64,000 bases of DNA, from positions 434,001-498,000 of the forward strand of contig NZ_NIHD01000002.1 of the NCBI RefSeq assembly GCF_002806975.1. Direction: 5' to 3'. The notes below the pieces were generated by a model. The model saw nothing but the letters and a program-made list of their open reading frames with translations, had not been told where the DNA came from and ran no database searches. Below are positions 51,250 through 64,000 of the stretch, piece after piece. A program made the position numbers and the translations under genes. The stretch's first letter is position 1, and every line of letters begins with the position of its first letter. Origin of the DNA: Marinobacter aromaticivorans (GTDB lineage Bacteria; Pseudomonadota; Gammaproteobacteria; Pseudomonadales; Oleiphilaceae).

Positions 51250-51281
51250 CTGGCCTGATGGAATTTTGGCCAGATTTTCTT
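51250..51281 (+). terminator. Intrinsic terminator after parB
   Basis: CTGGCC (51250-51255) pairs with GGCCAG (51268-51273) and is followed by ATTTTCTT. It directly precedes the atp promoter. Confidence 0.65.
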
Positions 51282-51291
51282 AAGAGTCTGG

Positions 51292-51320
51292 TTGAACATA
51301 AAGTGCTTAAAACATATAAT
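51292..51320 (+). promoter_or_regulatory. Strong sigma-70 promoter of the atp operon
   Basis: The -35 TTGAAC (51292-51297) and the consensus -10 TATAAT (51315-51320) are 17 bases apart, ending 28 bases before the atpI start. Confidence 0.85.
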
Positions 51321-51348
51321 TTCGCGCGATTGGAATGGTGGCAGTGAT

Positions 51349-51741
51349 ATGAACTCCAGGCAATCACGGATCACCCGCGTTCCTTTGGGCCGTTGGCTGG
51401 CCATTGAGTTTACAAGTTCAGTCATTATCAGCTTGTTGTGGGTATTGCACAGTCCCTTGGCCGGTTATTCCGCGTTTGTAGGCGGTCTTATTTTTATAGT
51501 GCCAAATGCCTGGTTTGCCCATCGGGTTTATCGGTATCAGGGTGCCCGTAGCGCACACCTGGTGGTAGGAGATCTGTTTCGGGCGGAATCTACCAAAATC
51601 GCCCTTACCGCAGTTTTTTTCGCGGCCGTTTTCACTTTAATGGAGCCGGTATATGTACCGGCTCTGTTATTCACTTTTGCTGTGATGGTTTTGGTGGGCA
51701 CCGCGTCGCGTTGGCTCATCCGGCCGCAACCACAGCGATGA
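51349..51741 (+). CDS. atpI: ATP synthase protein I
   Basis: AtpI is a small membrane protein at the head of F-ATPase operons that assists assembly of the c-ring. The 130-residue product has four hydrophobic segments and a basic N-terminus. ATG 51349 lies just downstream of the promoter; a longer reading from 51292 would begin inside the -35 element and is rejected. Confidence 0.88.
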   Translation: MNSRQSRITRVPLGRWLAIEFTSSVIISLLWVLHSPLAGYSAFVGGLIFIVPNAWFAHRVYRYQGARSAHLVVGDLFRAESTKIALTAVFFAAVFTLMEPVYVPALLFTFAVMVLVGTASRWLIRPQPQR

Positions 51742-52611
<870 letters not shown>

Positions 52612-52645
52612 TTTAACGTTAAATACACAACCCTTAACTATCTGA

Positions 52646-52891
<246 letters not shown>

Positions 52892-52989
52892 GCACAGCCT
52901 GGAAGATGCGGGCGCTGCGCTGAATACCTGAGCCAGACGCCCGGTTTTTTGGTTTCCAGCACGCAACGAATAGCAAGAGGTACATTGCC

Positions 52990-53460
52990 GTGAATATAAA
53001 CCTTACGTTAATAGGGCAATCGATTGCCTTCGCTATTTTCGTCTGGTTCTGCGTGAAGTATGTATGGCCGCCTATTACGGCAGCCATGGAAGCGCGCCAG
53101 AAGAAAATTGCTGATGGTCTTTCTGCTGCAGACCGGGCTTCACTGGATCTTGAGCTTGCTCAGGAAAAGGCCGCCAAACAATTGCAGCAAGCCAAGGAAG
53201 AAGCTGCTGTTCTTATTGACCAGGCTAACAAGCGCGCCGCCCAGATTGTGGAAGCATCAAAAGATGATGCCCGCAAAGAAGGTGAAAAGCTCATTGAGCA
53301 GGCCAGGGCGGAAATTCAACAGGAGCGTGTTCAGGCTCGCGAAGCACTCAGGGCAGAAGTGGCAACGCTTGCCATTGCCGGTGCCGAGAAGATCCTGGAA
53401 ACCTCTGTCGATGCCAAAGCTCACAGCGAGATGCTGGACAAGCTGGCCGCACAACTCTAA
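52990..53460 (+). CDS. atpF: ATP synthase F0 subunit b
   Basis: Subunit b is the peripheral stalk. The 156-residue product equals E. coli AtpF in length. It has an N-terminal membrane helix and then a long Ala/Glu/Lys/Gln-rich coiled coil. The start is GTG 52990 after AAGAGG. A 98-base gap with little structure separates it from atpE. Confidence 0.96.
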   Translation: MNINLTLIGQSIAFAIFVWFCVKYVWPPITAAMEARQKKIADGLSAADRASLDLELAQEKAAKQLQQAKEEAAVLIDQANKRAAQIVEASKDDARKEGEKLIEQARAEIQQERVQAREALRAEVATLAIAGAEKILETSVDAKAHSEMLDKLAAQL

Positions 53461-53471
53461 GCGAGGGTCCC

Positions 53472-54008
53472 ATGGCACAACTGACTACGTTAGCCCGGCC
53501 CTATGCGAAAGCCGTTTTTGATGCCGCGAAAGAGCAAGATGCGATTGACTCCTGGGGTCAGGCACTTGCTTTTATTGGTTTGTTGGCGGCTGACGATACC
53601 GTGAAGAACATTCTGGCCAACCCTGGCCTGCCTGAGGAGCGCAAGGCAGAGCTGTTTTTCGATACGACTGATGAACAGCTACCTGAAGCACTCAGAAACT
53701 TCCTGTTGATTCTTGCAGAAAGCAAGCGCCTGGCGTTGCTTCCGGAAATTTCGACCCTGTTTGCCTTTTATCGCGCAGAACTTGAGCGCACGGTTAACAT
53801 GAAGGTAAGTACCGCGTTTGAAATGACGGCTGACCAGCAACAGAAGCTGGCAGAGGCATTGTCCAGGAAACTGGAGCGTAAAGTCGCCCTGGAAACCGCT
53901 GTTGATCGCTCGCTGATTGGTGGCGTGGTGGTAAATACCGGCGATCTGGTTATTGACGCTTCAGTCCGTGGCAAGCTGGCAAAAATGGCCAAAGCACTGG
54001 GCACCTGA
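53472..54008 (+). CDS. atpH: ATP synthase F1 subunit delta
   Basis: Subunit delta joins the peripheral stalk to the F1 head. The 178-residue product starts [16 protein letters not shown] and has the conserved C-terminal [22 protein letters not shown]. It lies 11 bases after atpF and 28 before atpA. Confidence 0.96.
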   Translation: MAQLTTLARPYAKAVFDAAKEQDAIDSWGQALAFIGLLAADDTVKNILANPGLPEERKAELFFDTTDEQLPEALRNFLLILAESKRLALLPEISTLFAFYRAELERTVNMKVSTAFEMTADQQQKLAEALSRKLERKVALETAVDRSLIGGVVVNTGDLVIDASVRGKLAKMAKALGT

Positions 54009-54036
54009 TTTCAGCAAAAGGTTTGAGGACAAAGGC

Positions 54037-55581
54037 ATGCAGCAACTGAATCCATCCGAGATCAGTGACATCATCAAGAAGAGAATCGAGAAGCTCGATA
54101 TCTCCTCTGAAGCAAAAAACGAAGGCACCATCCTGTCTGTAGCAGACGGTATCGTGCTGATTCACGGCCTGGCCGATGTAATGTACGGCGAAATGATCGA
54201 ATTCGCTAACGGCGTATTCGGCATGGCACTGAACCTGGAACGCGACTCCGTTGGCGCCGTGGTGCTGGGCGACTACGAAGATCTGGCAGAAGGCCAGAAG
54301 GTGCGCTGTACCGGTCGTATTCTGGAAGTTCCGGTAGGGCCGGAGCTTCTGGGTCGTGTAGTAGATGGCCTGGGTAACCCCATTGACGGTAAAGGCGATC
54401 TGGGTGCCAAGCTGACCGCACCAGTCGAGAAGGTGGCTCCTGGCGTTATCGCCCGTCAGTCCGTTGATGAGCCGGTTCAGACCGGTATGAAAGCAATCGA
54501 CACCATGGTTCCGATTGGTCGTGGCCAGCGTGAGCTGATCATCGGTGACCGTCAGATCGGTAAAACAGCCGTTGCGATCGACGCGATCATCAACCAGAAG
54601 AACACCGGCATCAAGTGTATCTACGTTGCCGTTGGCCAGAAGCAGTCGTCCATTGCGGCGGTGGTGCGTAAACTGGAAGAGCATGGTGCCATGGCGCACA
54701 CCACAGTGGTTGCAGCGGGTGCCGCTGACCCTGCGTCCATGCAGTTCCTGGCGCCCTATGCCGGTACCTCCATGGGTGAATACTTCCGCGACCGCGGCGA
54801 AGACGCCCTGATCGTATACGATGACCTGTCCAAGCAGGCCGTTGCCTACCGTCAGATTTCCCTGCTGCTGCGTCGTCCGCCAGGCCGGGAAGCCTATCCG
54901 GGGGATGTATTCTATCTGCACTCCCGTCTGCTTGAGCGCGCTTCCCGCGTTAACGTGGATTACGTTGAACAGTTCACCAACGGTGAAGTGAAAGGCAAGA
55001 CCGGTTCCCTGACCGCCCTGCCGATCATTGAAACCCAGGCGGGTGACGTCTCGGCTTTCGTACCGACCAACGTAATCTCCATCACCGATGGTCAGATCTT
55101 CCTCGAGACCAACCTGTTCAATTCCGGTATTCGCCCGGCGATGAACGCAGGTATCTCGGTATCGCGGGTAGGTGGTTCGGCCCAGACCAAGATCATGAAG
55201 AAACTGGGCGGTAACATCCGTCTGGCACTGGCTCAGTATCGTGAGCTGGCGGCCTTTGCCCAGTTTGCTTCTGATCTGGACGAAGCCACCCGCAAGCAGC
55301 TTGAACACGGTCAGCGTGTGACCGAACTGATGAAGCAGAACCAGTACAGCCCCATGTCTGTGGCTGAAATGGGTACCGTTCTGTTTGCCGCCAACGAAGG
55401 CTTCCTTGACGACGTAGAGGTCGACAAAGTGGTCAAGTTTGAAGCCCAGTTGCTGGAGTGGATGCGGGCGGAGCAGAAAGAACTGCTTGAGAAGATCGGT
55501 CCTGAAGGCAACTATAATGATGAGGTTGCCGCTGGCCTGAAAGCTGCCCTGGAGAAATTCAAGACCACTCAAACCTGGTAA
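54037..55581 (+). CDS. atpA: ATP synthase F1 subunit alpha
   Basis: Subunit alpha is the regulatory nucleotide-binding subunit. The 514-residue product starts [14 protein letters not shown] and has Walker [10 protein letters not shown] near residue 170 and the arginine-finger region [10 protein letters not shown] near 370. The start is ATG 54037; the longer reading from 53953 overlaps atpH. Confidence 0.98.
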   Translation: MQQLNPSEISDIIKKRIEKLDISSEAKNEGTILSVADGIVLIHGLADVMYGEMIEFANGVFGMALNLERDSVGAVVLGDYEDLAEGQKVRCTGRILEVPVGPELLGRVVDGLGNPIDGKGDLGAKLTAPVEKVAPGVIARQSVDEPVQTGMKAIDTMVPIGRGQRELIIGDRQIGKTAVAIDAIINQKNTGIKCIYVAVGQKQSSIAAVVRKLEEHGAMAHTTVVAAGAADPASMQFLAPYAGTSMGEYFRDRGEDALIVYDDLSKQAVAYRQISLLLRRPPGREAYPGDVFYLHSRLLERASRVNVDYVEQFTNGEVKGKTGSLTALPIIETQAGDVSAFVPTNVISITDGQIFLETNLFNSGIRPAMNAGISVSRVGGSAQTKIMKKLGGNIRLALAQYRELAAFAQFASDLDEATRKQLEHGQRVTELMKQNQYSPMSVAEMGTVLFAANEGFLDDVEVDKVVKFEAQLLEWMRAEQKELLEKIGPEGNYNDEVAAGLKAALEKFKTTQTW

Positions 55582-55588
55582 TACCGCC

Positions 55589-55606
55589 GGCCCGCTGCTG
55601 CGGGCC
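55589..55606 (+). promoter_or_regulatory. Hairpin between atpA and atpG
   Basis: GGCCCGC (55589-55595) and GCGGGCC (55600-55606) form a 7-bp GC-rich stem with loop TGCT followed by TGTTGGT. It may act as a partial terminator or mRNA-processing element that sets atpG levels below atpA. Confidence 0.55.
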
Positions 55607-55647
55607 TGTTGGTCCCAATGAGTGTCTAACTTGAAAAGGCAGTGACT

Positions 55648-57956
<2,309 letters not shown>

Positions 57957-57992
57957 TCCTCTTTCACTTTCTGATCCAAGAGGCTTAGAGAT

Positions 57993-58415
57993 ATGGCTAT
58001 GACTGTACATTGTGACGTCGTAAGCGCTGAAAAGAAGATTTACTCCGGGCTGGTAGAGATGCTGATTGCTACCGGAACCGAGGGTGAGCTGGGCATTCAG
58101 TTTGGCCATGCTCCGTTGCTGTCCGCGCTCAAGCCGGGGGCAGTGCGGATCATCAAACAGGGTGGCGAAGAGGAAATCCTCTACGTTTCCGGGGGTTACC
58201 TGGAAGTGCAGCCAAACCTTGTGACCCTGATGGCCGATACAGCGGTGCGCGCCAAAGACGTTGATGAGGCAGCAGCAGTGCAGGCCCAGAAAGATGCCGA
58301 AGCTGCGCTGGCGAATAAAACGGGCGAGTTCGAGTATTATCGTGCCGCCGCAGAGCTGGCCGAAGCAGCCGCTCAGCTGCGTACACTGCAAAAACTGCGC
58401 AAGAACGTCCGTTAG
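57993..58415 (+). CDS. atpC: ATP synthase F1 subunit epsilon
   Basis: Subunit epsilon is part of the central stalk and an inhibitor of ATP hydrolysis. The 140-residue product has the N-terminal beta-barrel ([28 protein letters not shown]) and a two-helix C-terminus rich in Ala and Glu. ATG 57999 is an alternative two codons in. It is the last gene of the operon, followed by a strong structured terminator. Confidence 0.96.
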   Translation: MAMTVHCDVVSAEKKIYSGLVEMLIATGTEGELGIQFGHAPLLSALKPGAVRIIKQGGEEEILYVSGGYLEVQPNLVTLMADTAVRAKDVDEAAAVQAQKDAEAALANKTGEFEYYRAAAELAEAAAQLRTLQKLRKNVR

Positions 58416-58442
58416 GGCTGATTGCCAGGGCTTGCCCCCAAG

Positions 58443-58531
58443 AAGCCGCATTCCGGTGTGGGTAGCGGGTGTTGTTCCGCCTGAAAAGGCGACCACAACG
58501 CTGGTTTCCACCCCAAGGATGCGGCTTTTTT
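58443..58531 (+). terminator. Long branched hairpin terminator after atpC
   Basis: The outer stem AAGCCGCATTCC (58443-58454) pairs with GGATGCGGCTT (58517-58527), with one bulged T, and runs into a T-tract. The 62-base interior can fold further, including GTTGT with ACAAC and CGCC with GGCG around loop TGAAAA. This is much larger than an ordinary terminator. Confidence 0.8.
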
Positions 58532-58601
58532 ATTATGTGATTGATCATCGATAGAGAAAGTTATCTATACAACCCCGACCAGGTAAGGGAGTCGTTTCCC
58601 C

Positions 58602-59966
58602 ATGTCACCGTTGCACGTTGTTATCCTGGCTGCAGGCCAGGGCTCAAGGATGAAATCATCGCTGCCAAAGGTACTGCACAAGGTGGCCGGCCGGCCTATG
58701 CTCCATCACGTGATCGACACCGCCCAGACCCTTGGGGCCGAGAAGGTTCATGGTGTTATTGGTCATGGTGCGGATCAGGTAAAGGCTGCATCCGGGCATT
58801 ATCGCGTCAGCTGGGTCTTGCAGGAGCAACAGCTGGGTACCGGCCATGCCGTCGCCCAGACACTCCCGGAACTCCCCGATGATGCCAGGGTATTGGTGCT
58901 TTACGGCGATGTGCCACTGACCACTGCCCAGACCCTTCAGGGACTGTTGCAGGATCTGGATGACCGCACACTGGGATTGTTAACCGTGACCCTGGACAAC
59001 CCTCAGGGTTACGGTCGTATTCTGCGCGACCAGGCAGGGCGGGTAACAGCCATCGTTGAGCAGAAAGACGCCAGCACCGAACAGTTGGCGATTAACGAGG
59101 TGAACACGGGTATTCTCGCGGTCAGCGCGCGCCATCTGAAAGCCTGGCTGCCGCAACTTTCCAGCAGCAACGCCCAGGGCGAATACTACCTGACCGACAT
59201 CATTGCCATGGCCGTGCAGGCTGGCATGAGGGTCAATGTAGCCCAGCCGGGCAACCCGTTTGAAGTGCAGGGCGTGAATAATCGCCTGCAGTTGGCCGAA
59301 CTGGAGCGTTGGTACCAGGCCCGGGAAGCGGATCGTCTGATGACCGAAGGTGCCACTCTGGCCGACCCGGCACGGGTAGATGTACGCGGCGAACTGACTG
59401 TCGGCAACGACGTACTGATCGATGTGAATGTGGTGTTCAGCGGCAAGGTCACGCTGGGTAGCCATGTGTCTATTGGCCCTGGTTGTGTTATTAGCGACAG
59501 CACCATAGCTGATGGTACCGAGATTCATGCCTACAGTGTGATCGAGCAAAGCAGTGTGGGCCCCGGTGCCCAGGTCGGGCCTTTTGCGCGTTTGCGCCCG
59601 GGCACTCAACTGGCGGCCAATACTAAAGTGGGCAATTTTGTTGAAACCAAAAAATCCGTTGTCGGTGAGGGCAGCAAAATTAACCACCTCAGCTACGTGG
59701 GTGATGCTACGCTGGGAACCGATGTAAACGTGGGTGCAGGCACCATCACCTGCAATTATGATGGTGTAAACAAGTATCAGACTGTTCTCGGTGACGGTGT
59801 GTTCGTCGGCTCCAACAGCTCCCTGGTGGCACCGGTGACGGTTGCTGCCGGCGCGACCATCGGTGCCGGCTCCACCATCACCAGGGATGTACCTGAACAG
59901 GAGCTGGCTGTGGCCCGGGGCCGGCAGAGGAATATTGCCGGCTGGCAGAAACCGGAAAAGAAATGA
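58602..59966 (+). CDS. glmU: Bifunctional UDP-N-acetylglucosamine pyrophosphorylase / glucosamine-1-phosphate acetyltransferase
   Basis: GlmU makes UDP-GlcNAc for peptidoglycan and LPS. The 454-residue product has the N-terminal uridyltransferase loop [15 protein letters not shown] (residues 8-22) and YGDVPLT near 104. The C-terminal left-handed beta-helix has hexapeptide repeats and the acetyl-CoA site region [10 protein letters not shown]. It is followed 51 bases later by glmS, the next gene of the pathway. Confidence 0.97.
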   Translation: MSPLHVVILAAGQGSRMKSSLPKVLHKVAGRPMLHHVIDTAQTLGAEKVHGVIGHGADQVKAASGHYRVSWVLQEQQLGTGHAVAQTLPELPDDARVLVLYGDVPLTTAQTLQGLLQDLDDRTLGLLTVTLDNPQGYGRILRDQAGRVTAIVEQKDASTEQLAINEVNTGILAVSARHLKAWLPQLSSSNAQGEYYLTDIIAMAVQAGMRVNVAQPGNPFEVQGVNNRLQLAELERWYQAREADRLMTEGATLADPARVDVRGELTVGNDVLIDVNVVFSGKVTLGSHVSIGPGCVISDSTIADGTEIHAYSVIEQSSVGPGAQVGPFARLRPGTQLAANTKVGNFVETKKSVVGEGSKINHLSYVGDATLGTDVNVGAGTITCNYDGVNKYQTVLGDGVFVGSNSSLVAPVTVAAGATIGAGSTITRDVPEQELAVARGRQRNIAGWQKPEKK

Positions 59967-60017
59967 CGCGTTTTTCGCAGCATTCACATTGATAATTTAA
60001 CGAACAGGGTATAGAGC

Positions 60018-61850
60018 ATGTGTGGCATTGTAGGTGCAGTTTCGGAACGGGACGTCCAGGGCATTCTTCTTGAGGGTCTGCGCCGCCTCGAGTACCGTGG
60101 GTACGATTCCGCCGGTATGGCCGTTCTGGATGGAAAGAGCGCTGTTCAGCGCGCCCGGGAAGTTGGCAAGGTGGAATCCCTTGCTGCCGCCATTGAAGCC
60201 AGCCCGCTTTCGGGGCATCTGGGTATTGCCCACACCCGCTGGGCGACCCATGGTGAGCCGTCACAGCTTAACGCCCACCCCCATATGTCCGGTGATCGCC
60301 TGGCTATTGTTCATAACGGCATCATCGAGAACTATCAGGAGCTGCGTGAAGAGCTGAAGGCCGACGGCTTTGAGTTTACCTCGCAGACCGATACCGAAGT
60401 GGTTGTGCACCTCATTGAAAAGAACTACCGCGAGCTGGGCAAACTTTACGACGCCGTAAAGACGGCCGTCACCCGTTTGCGCGGGGCTTATGCCCTGGCC
60501 GTAGTACATGCCGATGAGCCAGAGCATATGGTGGTGTGCCGCGAAGGCAGCCCGCTGGTGATTGGTGTGGGCATCGGTGAGAACTTCATTGCCTCGGACC
60601 AGCTTGCGCTGCTGCCCGTGACTGACCGCTTCATGTTTCTGGAAGAGGGTGATCTGGCCGATATCCGCCGCGACAGTATCGAGATTCATGACCGCGAGGG
60701 TGCGCTGGTTGACCGTGCGGTCAGCCGGTTTGAACACAGCGCAGATGCTGCAGAGAAGGGCGAATACCGCCACTACATGCTCAAAGAGATTCACGAGCAG
60801 CCCCGCGTTATCAAGGCCACCATGGAAGGCCGTGTAACGGATTCGCGGGTGCTGGAACAGGCGCTTGGAATCGAAGCGGGAGAGCTTCTGCAAGATGTTC
60901 GCCACGTGCAGATTATTGCCTGTGGTACCAGTTACCACGCCGGCATGGTTGCCCGTTACTGGATCGAGGACCTGGCCGGGGTGCCCTGCTCGGTGGAGGT
61001 GGCCTCGGAATTCCGTTACCGCAAGCACGTTATCCAGAAGGATACGCTGTTTCTGTGTATTTCCCAGTCCGGTGAAACGGCAGACACACTTGCTGCGCTG
61101 CGCCAGGCCAAAAAAGCCGGGTTCCGCGCTGCGCTGGCCATCTGTAACGTTCCGGGAAGTTCATTGGTGCGGGAATCCGACCTGGTGATCATGACCCAGG
61201 CGGGCCCGGAAATCGGTGTTGCTTCCACCAAAGCCTTTACCACCCAGCTCACAGCGTTACTGATCTTCTCCCTGGCACTGGCGCGCAAAAACGGCCTGAG
61301 TGCAGAGCGGGAAGCGGATATCGTTAAAGCACTGCACCTGGTGCCGGGTCAGGTCAGCGATGTGCTGGCGCTGGAAGGCGAAATCGCAGAGATGTCCGAG
61401 CGCTTTGTGGAAAAAAACCATGCCCTGTTTCTGGGGCGCGGCTCTCAATTCCCGGTGGCAATGGAAGGTGCGCTGAAACTGAAAGAGATCTCCTATATCC
61501 ATGCTGAGGCCTACCCCGCCGGTGAACTGAAACACGGCCCGCTGGCACTGGTGGATAGCGAAATGCCCGTGATCACGGTTGCGCCCAATAACAGTATGGC
61601 GGAGAAGCTGAAATCGAACCTCGAAGAGGTTCGCGCCCGGGGTGGAGAGTTGTTTGTATTTGCAGACCGCGCTGCCAACGTAAAGCCGGAAGAAAACATC
61701 CACGTGGTGCAGCTACCGGAAGTGCATGAAATTACCGCGCCGATTGTTTATACCGTTCCGTTACAGCTGTTGTCCTACCACGTTGCCGTACTCAAGGGCA
61801 CGGATGTGGATCAGCCCAGAAACCTGGCAAAAAGTGTGACGGTAGAGTAG
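60018..61850 (+). CDS. glmS: Glutamine-fructose-6-phosphate aminotransferase
   Basis: GlmS makes glucosamine-6-phosphate. The 610-residue product has the N-terminal nucleophile Cys2 in MCGIVGAV, the glutaminase motif HTRWATHG near residue 75, two SIS domains (ACGTSYHAG near 301, SQSGETADT near 347) and the C-terminal NLAKSVTVE. No glmS ribozyme is seen; Gram-negative homologues usually lack it. Its 3' end contains the expected Tn7 target. Confidence 0.98.
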   Translation: MCGIVGAVSERDVQGILLEGLRRLEYRGYDSAGMAVLDGKSAVQRAREVGKVESLAAAIEASPLSGHLGIAHTRWATHGEPSQLNAHPHMSGDRLAIVHNGIIENYQELREELKADGFEFTSQTDTEVVVHLIEKNYRELGKLYDAVKTAVTRLRGAYALAVVHADEPEHMVVCREGSPLVIGVGIGENFIASDQLALLPVTDRFMFLEEGDLADIRRDSIEIHDREGALVDRAVSRFEHSADAAEKGEYRHYMLKEIHEQPRVIKATMEGRVTDSRVLEQALGIEAGELLQDVRHVQIIACGTSYHAGMVARYWIEDLAGVPCSVEVASEFRYRKHVIQKDTLFLCISQSGETADTLAALRQAKKAGFRAALAICNVPGSSLVRESDLVIMTQAGPEIGVASTKAFTTQLTALLIFSLALARKNGLSAEREADIVKALHLVPGQVSDVLALEGEIAEMSERFVEKNHALFLGRGSQFPVAMEGALKLKEISYIHAEAYPAGELKHGPLALVDSEMPVITVAPNNSMAEKLKSNLEEVRARGGELFVFADRAANVKPEENIHVVQLPEVHEITAPIVYTVPLQLLSYHVAVLKGTDVDQPRNLAKSVTVE

Positions 61851-61875
61851 CGCCGGTAACCCGGCGCTGTTTCAC
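61801..61875 (+). other. attTn7: attTn7 target region
   Basis: The last codons of glmS (AACCTGGCAAAA... at 61821-61832) closely match the conserved TnsD-binding sequence, and the normal insertion point would lie about 25 bases after the stop. No Tn7-like element ends are visible; the region appears vacant. Confidence 0.65.
61849..61872 (+). terminator. glmS terminator overlapping its stop codon
   Basis: AGCGCCGG (61849-61856) and CCGGCGCT (61861-61868) form an 8-bp perfect stem around TAAC, followed by GTTTC. The stem includes the last two bases of the TAG stop and ends 8 bases before the next gene. Confidence 0.6.
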
Positions 61876-61876
61876 C

Positions 61877-62761
61877 ATGAATATCAAGTCGTTAGAAACC
61901 TTCTTCTGGATAGCCAAACTGGGCAGTTTTCGAGCGGCGGCGAAAAAGCTGTACGCCTCGCAACCGACGATTTCTGCCCGGATTTCCGGCCTGGAAGACG
62001 AGCTGGGTATAGAGCTTTTCGATCGCTCCGGCCGTAATGCGGTACTGACGACCAAAGGCCGGCAGGTGCTGGCCTATGCCGAAAAAATCCTCCAGCTTCA
62101 CGCCGATTTGCTCGAAACAGTGGCCAGCCCGGATGCCATTCAAGGCACGATCCGCCTGGGTGTCGCGGAAACCGTTGCTTACACCTGGCTCCCTGAGCTG
62201 ATAGAAAGCATCAGCGAAACCTACCCGGCGATAAATCTGGAACTTGATATTGATATCTCCGTCAATCTGTCAGAAAAACTGCTCAAACGTGAGATTGATA
62301 TCGCATTCCTTATCGGCGAGGTGAAACAGGAAGGTTTTTTCAATGCGCCCTTTTACAGCTACTCCCTGATCTGGGTTGTGAGCCCGAAACTGACATTACC
62401 CCCCGAGCCCGTTAGCCTGTCCGAGCTTGCCAAAATCCCGATCATTACCTACCCACGACTGAGCGAGCCTCACGTCAATATCCGCGCACTGATCAATAAA
62501 ATGAGCAACTCCACCCAGATTCATTCCAGTTCCTCGCTATCGACGATTATCCGCATGGCGCTGGATGGCATCGGGGTGAGCGCCTTGCCGAAAGAGATCA
62601 TCACAAGAGAGCTCGAAACCGGTCAGCTCCGGGAATTCAAGGTTGAGGCCAGCATTCCCGATCTGGTTTTCAATATGGCCTACTGTGCCGCCCCGGGTGC
62701 AAATGTTGTGCGAGCCGTTGCGGACCTGTCTCTCAAAATTGTGACGTCCAAGCCCTTCTAA
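61877..62761 (+). CDS. LysR-family transcriptional regulator
   Basis: The 294-residue regulator has the N-terminal winged helix-turn-helix (FRAAAKKLYASQPTISARI, about residues 19-37) and a C-terminal effector domain. It most likely controls the DUF1445 and TRAP genes that follow on the same strand, inferred from adjacency. No Shine-Dalgarno is visible; the short leader is occupied by the glmS terminator. Confidence 0.88.
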   Translation: MNIKSLETFFWIAKLGSFRAAAKKLYASQPTISARISGLEDELGIELFDRSGRNAVLTTKGRQVLAYAEKILQLHADLLETVASPDAIQGTIRLGVAETVAYTWLPELIESISETYPAINLELDIDISVNLSEKLLKREIDIAFLIGEVKQEGFFNAPFYSYSLIWVVSPKLTLPPEPVSLSELAKIPIITYPRLSEPHVNIRALINKMSNSTQIHSSSSLSTIIRMALDGIGVSALPKEIITRELETGQLREFKVEASIPDLVFNMAYCAAPGANVVRAVADLSLKIVTSKPF

Positions 62762-62794
62762 AGTCGAATAATTGTCCATAGATCAGTATTTTCT

Positions 62795-62806
62795 ATCAAA
62801 GTTGAT
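62795..62806. promoter_or_regulatory. Inverted repeat, possible LysR operator
   Basis: ATCAAAGTTGAT (ATCAA-AG-TTGAT) lies in the AT-rich 114-base gap between the LysR gene and the DUF1445 gene, 70 bases before the latter. Confidence 0.4.
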
Positions 62807-62875
62807 TCTAATTTTCGATTTGTACTAATCAGTGTTTCTGCGCTAATTTTAAGAAAACCAAAACAAGGCAGAATC

Positions 62876-63679
62876 ATGGCTTCGATGGATCACTCTCAGA
62901 CTTTTGTGACACCCCGGGATGTCAGGTTGGCAGCGCGCAGCGGCGCCCTGGTTGGCTCGACAGCGGGAATGGCAAACGGCTTTGTTCAGGTCAATCTGGT
63001 GATAATGCCGGAAGAGCAGGCCAATGGTTTTCTGCGCTTCTGCCAGGCTAACCCCAAGCCCTGCCCGGTACTGGCAGTCAGTGAACCGGGTGCCAGGCAC
63101 TGTGATCTGCTGGGCGAGGATCTGGACATTGCCCGGGATGTGCCTTCCTACCGCATATATCGCGACGGTGAATTCGACAGCACACTGACCGATGTGTCGG
63201 CTGTGTGGCGCGATGATCTGGTGACCTTCGCCCTGGGCTGTTCATTCAGCTTTGAGCATGCCCTGCTGCAGAACGGTGTGCCGGTGCGCCACATTGAGGA
63301 AGGGCGCAACGTGCCCATGTACAAGACTTCGATACCGCTGCGCCGGGCCGGAGGCTTCAGCGGGAATATGGTTGTATCCATGCGCCCCTTCCGTGCTGCT
63401 GCCGCTATCCGTGCGGTTCAGATTACCACCCGATTTCCCCAGACTCATGGCGCCCCGGTGCACCTTGGCGACCCGTCACTGATCGGAATAAAGAATCTTG
63501 GCTCGCCTGATTACGGAGATGCTGTCTCGGTAGCACCGGATGAAATACCGGTTTTCTGGGCCTGTGGTGTTACACCGCAGCAGGTGCTCATGGATTCGGG
63601 GATCGGGTTTGCGATTACACACACACCGGGCCATATGCTGGTCACGGATATCCCTGAAAGTCAGGTGGCTTTACTTTGA
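62876..63679 (+). CDS. UPF0317/DUF1445 putative hydro-lyase (YcsI-like)
   Basis: This 267-residue protein of the UPF0317 family, annotated elsewhere as putative hydro-lyase or related to D-glutamate cyclase, has the conserved [11 protein letters not shown] near residue 122 and [10 protein letters not shown] near 187. A C-terminal WACGVTPQ and THTPGHM follow. In Bacillus the homologue ycsI sits with 5-oxoproline-utilisation genes. Here a LysR gene precedes it and a TRAP binding protein follows, which suggests uptake and processing of a small organic acid. The exact reaction is unknown. Confidence 0.8.
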   Translation: MASMDHSQTFVTPRDVRLAARSGALVGSTAGMANGFVQVNLVIMPEEQANGFLRFCQANPKPCPVLAVSEPGARHCDLLGEDLDIARDVPSYRIYRDGEFDSTLTDVSAVWRDDLVTFALGCSFSFEHALLQNGVPVRHIEEGRNVPMYKTSIPLRRAGGFSGNMVVSMRPFRAAAAIRAVQITTRFPQTHGAPVHLGDPSLIGIKNLGSPDYGDAVSVAPDEIPVFWACGVTPQQVLMDSGIGFAITHTPGHMLVTDIPESQVALL

Positions 63680-63730
63680 CACTGCTATACAAGATAAACC
63701 CACCAAAATAATGAAAAGAGGAAGATGGCA

Positions 63731-64000
63731 ATGACGACAAGAAAATATCTCGCACCGTTAGTGACTGCCGCAATGCTGGCCGTCACCGCGCAGGCGTCAG
63801 CCCAGGATCTCGACAACACCAGCATCTCTTATGTTGGCGCCTGGAGCAGCCTGTCCCTGTACAAGAACTTCGAGAGGCCGTTCTGGCAGGAGCATATTCC
63901 CGAAGCCTCTGACGGACAGATCTCAACAGAGGTGACCACCTTTGACCAGATGGGTCTCGGGGGCGGGGAGGTGTACCGTTTGATGGCGCGCAACGTGATT
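63731..64000 (+). CDS. TRAP transporter substrate-binding protein, DctP-like (3' end outside window)
   Basis: The frame starts at ATG 63731 with GAGGAAG about 6 bases upstream and is open to the window end, 90 residues. It begins with a signal peptide (MTTRKYLAPLVTAAMLAVTA, ending AQASAQ), and the mature part (WSSLSLYKNFERPFWQEHIP, LMARNVI) resembles TRAP-type periplasmic binding proteins. The DctQ and DctM membrane genes would be downstream. Confidence 0.78.
   Translation, partial: MTTRKYLAPLVTAAMLAVTAQASAQDLDNTSISYVGAWSSLSLYKNFERPFWQEHIPEASDGQISTEVTTFDQMGLGGGEVYRLMARNVI

Noticed and set aside
58541..58571. glmU promoter TTGATC ... TATACA
   Set aside because: The spacing is about 19 bases and the -10 is weak; not firm enough to annotate.

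Overview
The window is a gammaproteobacterial chromosome segment around the replication origin. Gene order, the EctD-type ectoine hydroxylase and the hydrocarbon-type catabolic genes suggest Marinobacter or a close marine relative. That assignment is inferred from gene content and order; no 16S rRNA gene is present. I found no rRNA, tRNA, CRISPR array, transposase or prophage.

Left arm (1-11.3 kb): the 3' part of recB, then recD (RecBCD recombination), two divergent ABC exporters, gabT and an integral membrane protein of the VC0807 type. The second exporter appears to start at an ATT codon.

Origin block (11.4-23.8 kb): gyrB, recF, an ABC1-family kinase, dnaN and dnaA run leftward. An oriC-like intergenic region with many DnaA-box-like 9-mers follows. 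rpmH, rnpA, yidD, yidC and mnmE run rightward. Two parS palindromes lie inside recF. The ABC1 kinase gene between dnaN and recF departs from the usual dnaA-dnaN-recF-gyrB order.

Accessory block (23.9-46.5 kb): about 23 kb separates mnmE from mnmG, genes that are near neighbours in pseudomonads. The block holds a benzaldehyde-type aldehyde dehydrogenase and a benzyl-alcohol-type dehydrogenase. Next come a small c-type cytochrome and a complete type II DMSO-reductase-family molybdoenzyme in ABDC order: Tat-exported catalytic subunit, four-cluster Fe-S subunit, TorD-like chaperone and heme-b subunit. An NBP35/Mrp-like P-loop scaffold and a protein with about fourteen propeller repeats follow. 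Together these look like an oxygen-independent hydroxylation module (ethylbenzene, p-cymene or alkane dehydrogenase class) with alcohol and aldehyde oxidation steps and its own maturation factors. This is the best candidate for an undescribed system here. The rest of the block holds a periplasmic binding protein, ectD, a long acyl-CoA dehydrogenase, a DUF3833 lipoprotein, an RND efflux pair and an LplT-like transporter.

Right conserved block (46.8-61.9 kb): mnmG, rsmG, parA, parB, the atpIBEFHAGDC operon behind a near-consensus promoter, a long structured terminator, glmU and glmS. The 3' end of glmS carries the expected attTn7 target. A LysR regulator, a UPF0317/DUF1445 protein and the start of a TRAP-type binding protein follow to the window edge.
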